Assembly: GCA_049509675.1 (NCBI GenBank)
Contig: JBEKZQ010000274.1
Coordinates: forward strand, 1 to 8,648
Source of the DNA: JBEKZQ01 sp049509675
GTDB lineage: Bacteria; Planctomycetota; Planctomycetia; Pirellulales; Thermoguttaceae
Length of the DNA: 8,648 nucleotides
Reading direction: 5' to 3'
The notes beneath the pieces were generated by a model. The model had not been told where the DNA came from. It did not search any database and saw nothing but the letters and a program-made list of their open reading frames with translations. Below, piece by piece: positions 5,790-8,648 of this stretch (position 1 is the stretch's first letter; the number at the start of each line of letters is the position of its first letter). The position numbers were made by a program, and so were the translations under genes.

Positions 5790-7594
5790 TTGTCCGTTTC
5801 CTTCCATTCCGCCGCCTTCTTCAGCATTTCGTCGGGGCTTCGCTTGGCCTTGCCTACGCACCCTTTGCAGCACAAAAAGACCGTCTGGCCGCGCAGGGTG
5901 ATTTTGACGGGCACGCCCATCGAGCCCAACGCTGCTCCGGTGACAGGGCAAAGCCGCTGCGCCAGTGCCAGTTTCCGGTCGGCCTCGGGCAGTTGCTCGA
6001 TGTTCTTGAGGTCTTCTGCGGAAAAAGGGGATAAGTCCAATTTCTGCGAAGCATCCGAAGGGCGGGCGCCGATCGAAGGTTGGTCACGGGAAATTGGACT
6101 TATCCCCTTTTCCCCGGACTGCGGACCGCCGCTGGCGCCGAAGTAGGTCGAGGCGGCGGCCGGATTGAGACGCGTTTCGGCGTCGATCAGGAAGCCGCCC
6201 GCGGCGGCTACCTCGTCGCCGCGCTGGAGTCCCTTGAGGACCGGATAGTATTCGCCCTGGCGCGGTCCCAACTCGACCTGCACGCCTTCGAACAACCCGG
6301 GCTCCCGCTGGACGTACACCACCTTCCTGGAGCCCGTGTCCACGACGGCCCGCTCCGGCACCGTGAGGAACTCGTACTGGGGCGGATCGTTTGAGTTCTC
6401 TTTTTCCTGCGACACGGCCCTCACCCTAGCCCTCTCCCGGAGGGAGAGGGGATGATTGCGCACCAGGCTCTTGTAGGGCTCGATCGTTTCCAGCGGCGCG
6501 CTGACGCACACCGTGGCGAACATGCCGGGCCGCAACTGGTGCTCGCCATTGTCCAAGGCAAAGCGGACGCGGTTGGTGCGCGTGGCAACGTCCAGTTGGG
6601 GATAGATCAACGCCAGCTTGCCGCGAAAAATCCGATTCGGCCAGGCCTCGACCGTGGCTTCCGCATCCTGGCCGGGCCGAAGAAAAGCGATGTCCTTCTC
6701 GTACACGTCGGCCTCGACCCAAACCGTGGAGAGATCGGCAACCTCCAGCAACGTCATGCGGGCCTCGACGCTGGCGCCGACCACGATCTTCTTCTCGACC
6801 ACGTAGCCGGTCTGCGGCGACCGGATCACCAGCCGCGGCGACGGTTTGCCCGACGACGCGATCTCGTCGATCTCCTGCTGACTCACGCCCAGCAGGAGGA
6901 GTTTCTTGCCGGCGCTGGCGGCCAGGTCGGCGGTCCCGCCCGGCCGAGCGGCCAACACCAACTCCTGGGCCGTGCTGTACAGTTCCGGACTGTAAATCTC
7001 GGCCAACGGGTCTCCCTTATGAACGACGCTGAACGTCTCGTCCACGTAGAGCTTCTCGACGTAGCCGTCCACGCGGCTGACGACGCGCGACAGCCGGCTC
7101 TCGTCAAACGCGATGTACCCCACCGTCCTGGTCTCTCGGGCCATCGGCCGGTATTCGACCGGCGCCGTCTCGATGCCCGCCAGTTGGATTCGCTCCGGCG
7201 AGAGTTGCACCCGGGCGGTGATGCCCGCCGGCAGCTTGGCTTTTCCCCCCTTCTTCCGCTCCGAGAGCGGCATTCCGCAGATGGGGCATTTGGGCACGTC
7301 GCCGTTGGGCTCGTAGGTGTCACGGACGACCTGCGGGTCCATCGGGCAGTAGAACTCGTGCCCCGGCGCAAGTTGATGGACGGCGGCGCTGCGCGGTTGG
7401 GTCCATTTGTCCCAGTAGTTCATTACCGTGTCCCAGCAGCCGATGAACACGCCGACGCCCGCCAGGACGGCAATGAACCGCACCCGCTTCAGGATCACCA
7501 GGCCCACGAGCCGGAACTTCTGCCGACGGCTGAGCGGCGCGTCTGCGACGCCCTCCGGCAACGACGCATTCACACGCGGTTCAACATCGGACAT
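5786..7594 (-). CDS. cusB: CusB-type RND periplasmic adaptor (membrane fusion protein) with two metal-binding modules
   Basis: 602-aa adaptor linking the CusA pump to an outer-membrane channel. Domains in order: N-terminal membrane anchor (~28-52); heavy-metal-binding domain (~79-110: FYCPMDPQVV, then PKCPICGMPL; C83, C103, C106 and neighbouring Met); barrel-sandwich/lipoyl halves around a helical hairpin (~165-285: SRVDGYVEKLYV, then SPQTGYVVEKKI); beta-barrel (~286-367); membrane-proximal domain (~405-475); and a C-terminal YHS/TRASH-like module (~547-590: LCPVTGAALGSMG and FLCCKGCV; C549, C575, C576, C579). I chose ATG 7594 because AGAGGTG lies just upstream; a TTG at 7627 would add 11 residues without support. 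Two palindromic repeats are read in frame, at residues ~382-393 and ~494-525, both between or after core folds, in likely linkers. The stop codon TAG at 5788-5786 lies inside a REP-like repeat. 73 bp separate it from cusA, and 109 bp from the cysteine-rich gene upstream. Confidence 0.92.
   Translation of the reverse strand: MSDVEPRVNASLPEGVADAPLSRRQKFRLVGLVILKRVRFIAVLAGVGVFIGCWDTVMNYWDKWTQPRSAAVHQLAPGHEFYCPMDPQVVRDTYEPNGDVPKCPICGMPLSERKKGGKAKLPAGITARVQLSPERIQLAGIETAPVEYRPMARETRTVGYIAFDESRLSRVVSRVDGYVEKLYVDETFSVVHKGDPLAEIYSPELYSTAQELVLAARPGGTADLAASAGKKLLLLGVSQQEIDEIASSGKPSPRLVIRSPQTGYVVEKKIVVGASVEARMTLLEVADLSTVWVEADVYEKDIAFLRPGQDAEATVEAWPNRIFRGKLALIYPQLDVATRTNRVRFALDNGEHQLRPGMFATVCVSAPLETIEPYKSLVRNHPLSLRERARVRAVSQEKENSNDPPQYEFLTVPERAVVDTGSRKVVYVQREPGLFEGVQVELGPRQGEYYPVLKGLQRGDEVAAAGGFLIDAETRLNPAAASTYFGASGGPQSGEKGISPISRDQPSIGARPSDASQKLDLSPFSAEDLKNIEQLPEADRKLALAQRLCPVTGAALGSMGVPVKITLRGQTVFLCCKGCVGKAKRSPDEMLKKAAEWKETDK
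6021..6113 (-). repeat. 93-bp in-frame palindromic element, copy 2 (inside cusB)
   Basis: The same element as in cusA. The left arm 6021-6044 is identical to copy 1. The right arm, from 6090, pairs over 22 bp because one T is replaced by C at its outer end. The centre is again 45 bp, differing from copy 1 at 13 positions. It is read in the same orientation and frame as in cusA, giving EKGISPISRDQ...SQKLDLSPFS (residues ~494-525). It sits between the end of the adaptor core and the C-terminal YHS/TRASH-like module, i.e. in a linker. Confidence 0.93.
6418..6450 (-). repeat. Second in-frame palindromic repeat in cusB (CCCTCACCCTAG + hairpin)
   Basis: CCCTCACCCTAG is followed by a perfect 9-bp hairpin, CCCTCTCCC-GGA-GGGAGAGGG (6430-6450). 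I recognise this as resembling a dispersed repeat common in many GC-rich bacterial genomes; that is from memory. In cusB it is translated as PLSLRERARVRA (residues ~382-393), in an extra loop between the beta-barrel (ending ~TVCVSAP) and the membrane-proximal strand that carries TVPERAVV. The surrounding residues (~375-407) are polar and probably non-core. Confidence 0.8.
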
Positions 7595-7598
7595 AACA

Positions 7599-7605
7599 CA
7601 CCTCT
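7599..7605 (-). promoter_or_regulatory. Shine-Dalgarno of cusB
   Basis: The minus strand reads AGAGGTG, with AGAGG six bases before ATG at 7594. It is the best ribosome-binding site in the window and decides the cusB start in favour of this ATG over the in-frame TTG at 7627, which would place this sequence inside the gene. Confidence 0.7.
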
Positions 7606-7703
7606 GAAGACGAGACTTTCGAGCCAAAGGAAGAAACCGCCACAGAACGAGAGACGAGCGTCAAGCGAAAGATGCGCGCGCAACGTCCCTCGGAAGGCCC
7701 GAT

Positions 7704-8150
7704 TTAGATCAGCAATCGGCCCAGCGCGATGCAGTGCTCGGAAGCCGAGGCGAAGGCCGTGGGCAGTTCGGCGGCCGGCATACGGGAGGGCGTTTCCGCG
7801 ACCATCGCCACGGTCGGCAGCAATGCCAAGGTCAGTTCCACCGTCGGGCTGCCCTGTCTCTGGTTGCCCTGCCTCTGGCTACCCTGTCGCGGCAGCGACT
7901 GCGGCTCTGTCGTGCCGGCGCCGCAGGCGCACGCGGTGGGAGCAACTTTCCCTCGCGCCCCGCAGCAGCAGCGGCAGCAGCAGGTCTTGCCGCTACGGCA
8001 GCAGCAACACCGCGGACCCTGCACCCGAGCGACCTTTTCGGCACGCGGCGCATTGCACGGGCAAGGCGTGGCGAAAACAGGCTGGACCGCGATCGCCAAC
8101 GCCAGCAGGCATAAGAGCGATTTCGAGAATGCAGTCTGCAGAAAGATCAT
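7704..8150 (-). CDS. Small exported cysteine-rich protein, possible metal-binding
   Basis: 148 residues, family not recognised. The N-terminus has a signal-peptide layout: MIFLQTAFSKS, a hydrophobic core LLCLLALAIAVQ, and a plausible cleavage after VFA (residue 27). The mature part begins TPCPCNAP and has a dense cysteine cluster: C48-51, C57-59, C61-63, then C74/C76, with 16 Cys in all, 15 after cleavage. Residues 88-101 are a short Arg-Gln-Gly tandem repeat (RQGSQRQGNQRQGS); the C-terminus is a hydrophobic stretch plus HCIALGRLLI. It lies 8 bp after the XRE gene and 109 bp before cusB on the same strand. Export, many thiols and this position suggest a periplasmic metal-binding, buffering or chaperone protein for the Cus pump, but that is inference. 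All the clustered cysteines are encoded by TGC, so a repeat-driven tract (CAG/GCA on the + strand) has inflated the cluster. A competing + strand frame (7734-8114) lacks any recognisable fold, signal sequence or operon partner. Confidence 0.7.
   Translation of the reverse strand: MIFLQTAFSKSLLCLLALAIAVQPVFATPCPCNAPRAEKVARVQGPRCCCCRSGKTCCCRCCCGARGKVAPTACACGAGTTEPQSLPRQGSQRQGNQRQGSPTVELTLALLPTVAMVAETPSRMPAAELPTAFASASEHCIALGRLLI
7851..7895 (-). repeat. 15-bp tandem repeat coding for Gln-Gly-Ser/Asn-Gln-Arg units
   Basis: About three copies of a 15-base unit (GCCCTGTCTCTGGTT, GCCCTGCCTCTGGCT and a diverged ACCCTGTCGCGGCAG on the + strand) lie inside the cysteine-rich gene. The unit is a multiple of three, so copy-number change would add or remove five residues in frame. 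It encodes a linker between the cysteine cluster and the hydrophobic C-terminal part. Confidence 0.7.
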
Positions 8151-8156
8151 CTCGCG

Positions 8157-8161
8157 CCTTA
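8157..8161 (-). promoter_or_regulatory. Possible Shine-Dalgarno of the cysteine-rich gene, overlapping the upstream stop codon
   Basis: The minus strand reads TAAGG, then six bases, then ATG at 8150. The TAA is the stop of the upstream XRE gene, so termination and re-initiation are close enough for translational coupling. The match is short, so this is a modest call. Confidence 0.45.
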
Positions 8162-8648
8162 ACTTTGTGCCGGGGCTCCGCCTCGTTTGTCCCCACTTAT
8201 ATTATAGCCGAAATCCCGATCTGCGTTTTGCGCCTGGCCTGCTTGGACTTGCTCATACAGCAGGTCGAGAATGCCGCCGATGGTCCGGGAGTGGCTGCTT
8301 TCCAAGAGGATGTCGAGCTTGTCGTGCAGTTCGCGTTTGCGATTCATGGCCTGGACGGCCGTTTGCACGCCCTCGGCCGTCAGCGGTCCGCCCGTGCCCA
8401 CGCGGCTGTGCAACTCGTCGAAGTCGGCCTCGCCCCAGCCGTCAAAGAGCTCCGGCCGGCACTGCAACACCTCCTCCACCACGGGATTGGTGTGACGATC
8501 GAAACGCCGGTAGAGCAGTTGCGCCGGGTCCACGAAGAACTCGTCGACCGACACGGCCAGCCCTTCCGCCAGGCGATACAGGGTGCGGGCGTGGGGCCGA
8601 TGGGTGCCCCGGGCGATGCCGCGAATGGTCCGCATGTCCAGCCCGGTC
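8159..8648 (-). CDS. XRE-type helix-turn-helix protein (5' partial)
   Basis: The frame runs off the right edge of the window: the codons before Met 8635 read TGLD, so the visible text TGLDMRTIRGIARGTHRPHA is the end of helix 2 and the recognition helix of a Cro/C1 (XRE) domain, followed by TLYRLAEGLAVSVDEFF, its usual closing helices. The start and first HTH helices lie outside. After the HTH there are ~125 residues of a mostly helical, charged C-terminal region that I cannot assign (notable: RFDRHTNPVVEEVLQ, RPELFDGWGEADFDELH, MNRKRELHDKLDILLE). It has no visible metal-binding cysteine cluster (one Cys only), so metal sensing is not evident. The stop is 8 bp from the start of the cysteine-rich gene, suggesting co-transcription. 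A role as repressor of the efflux cluster is possible but unproven; it could equally be an unrelated regulator. Confidence 0.82.
   Translation of the reverse strand, partial: TGLDMRTIRGIARGTHRPHARTLYRLAEGLAVSVDEFFVDPAQLLYRRFDRHTNPVVEEVLQCRPELFDGWGEADFDELHSRVGTGGPLTAEGVQTAVQAMNRKRELHDKLDILLESSHSRTIGGILDLLYEQVQAGQAQNADRDFGYNISGDKRGGAPAQS

Noticed and set aside
6430..6450. Intrinsic terminator at the strong GC hairpin inside cusB
   Set aside because: No T-run follows on the minus strand and it lies mid-gene; a dispersed repeat explains it better.
7595..7627. Longer cusB start at a TTG codon (7627)
   Set aside because: ATG at 7594 has AGAGGTG just upstream; the 11 extra residues (ending RLQRCV) add nothing typical of the family.
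7595..7703. Promoter in the 109-bp gap before cusB
   Set aside because: A TTGACG occurs on the minus strand (7664-7659), but no acceptable -10 lies at the right distance; not enough to call.
7963..8012. CAG/GCA run as a CRISPR or microsatellite array
   Set aside because: Units are irregular, with no spacers; it reads as TGC cysteine codons on the minus strand in a plausible gene.
7734..8114. + strand frame over the cysteine-rich gene, Ala/Arg-rich
   Set aside because: Low-complexity composition, no signal or motif. The minus frame has a signal peptide, a ribosome-binding site and operon position.

Overview
The window looks like chromosomal DNA from a GC-rich, Gram-negative-type bacterium, most probably a planctomycete (Pirellulales-like). 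This is an inference from three things: a DUF1680/GH127-type glycosidase with a CCQHN motif, a greatly enlarged CusA with planctomycete-style insertions, and abundant small palindromic repeats. No rRNA, tRNA, CRISPR array or transposase gene is visible.

Layout. On the + strand, 2-1426 is the 3' part of a secreted-type glycoside hydrolase (GH127/DUF1680, with a C-terminal discoidin-like domain). It converges, with only 29 bp between stop codons, on a minus-strand cluster that fills the rest of the window. Read in its own direction (right to left), the cluster is: an XRE-type helix-turn-helix protein cut by the window edge (8648-8159); a small exported cysteine-rich protein (8150-7704); a CusB-type periplasmic adaptor (7594-5786); and a CusA-type heavy-metal RND pump (5712-1456).

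How the genes work together. CusB and CusA should form the periplasmic and inner-membrane parts of a tripartite Cu(I)/Ag(I) exporter. The pump keeps the three metal-site methionines (M620, M670, M990) and the proton-relay residues (D403, E1283, K1326). The adaptor carries metal-binding modules at both ends. The cysteine-rich protein is a plausible periplasmic metal sink or chaperone, and the XRE protein a candidate regulator; both roles are inferred from position. No outer-membrane (CusC/TolC-like) gene is in the window.

The most unusual signal is a set of small palindromic repeat elements lodged in the efflux genes. A 93-bp element with 24-bp inverted arms occurs once inside cusA and once inside cusB, in the same orientation and the same reading frame. 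In each protein it adds a near-identical peptide of about 31 residues (KGISPISRDQ...QKLDLSPFS) without breaking the gene. cusB also holds a second, unrelated in-frame palindrome (peptide PLSLRERARVRA). A pair of inverted REP-like hairpins with GTAG/GTAC heads fills the cusB-cusA gap and supplies the cusB stop codon. A further imperfect palindrome lies in an Ala/Gly-rich segment of cusA. This resembles the protein-coding palindromic elements known from Rickettsia, together with REP/BIME biology, in a metal-efflux operon.
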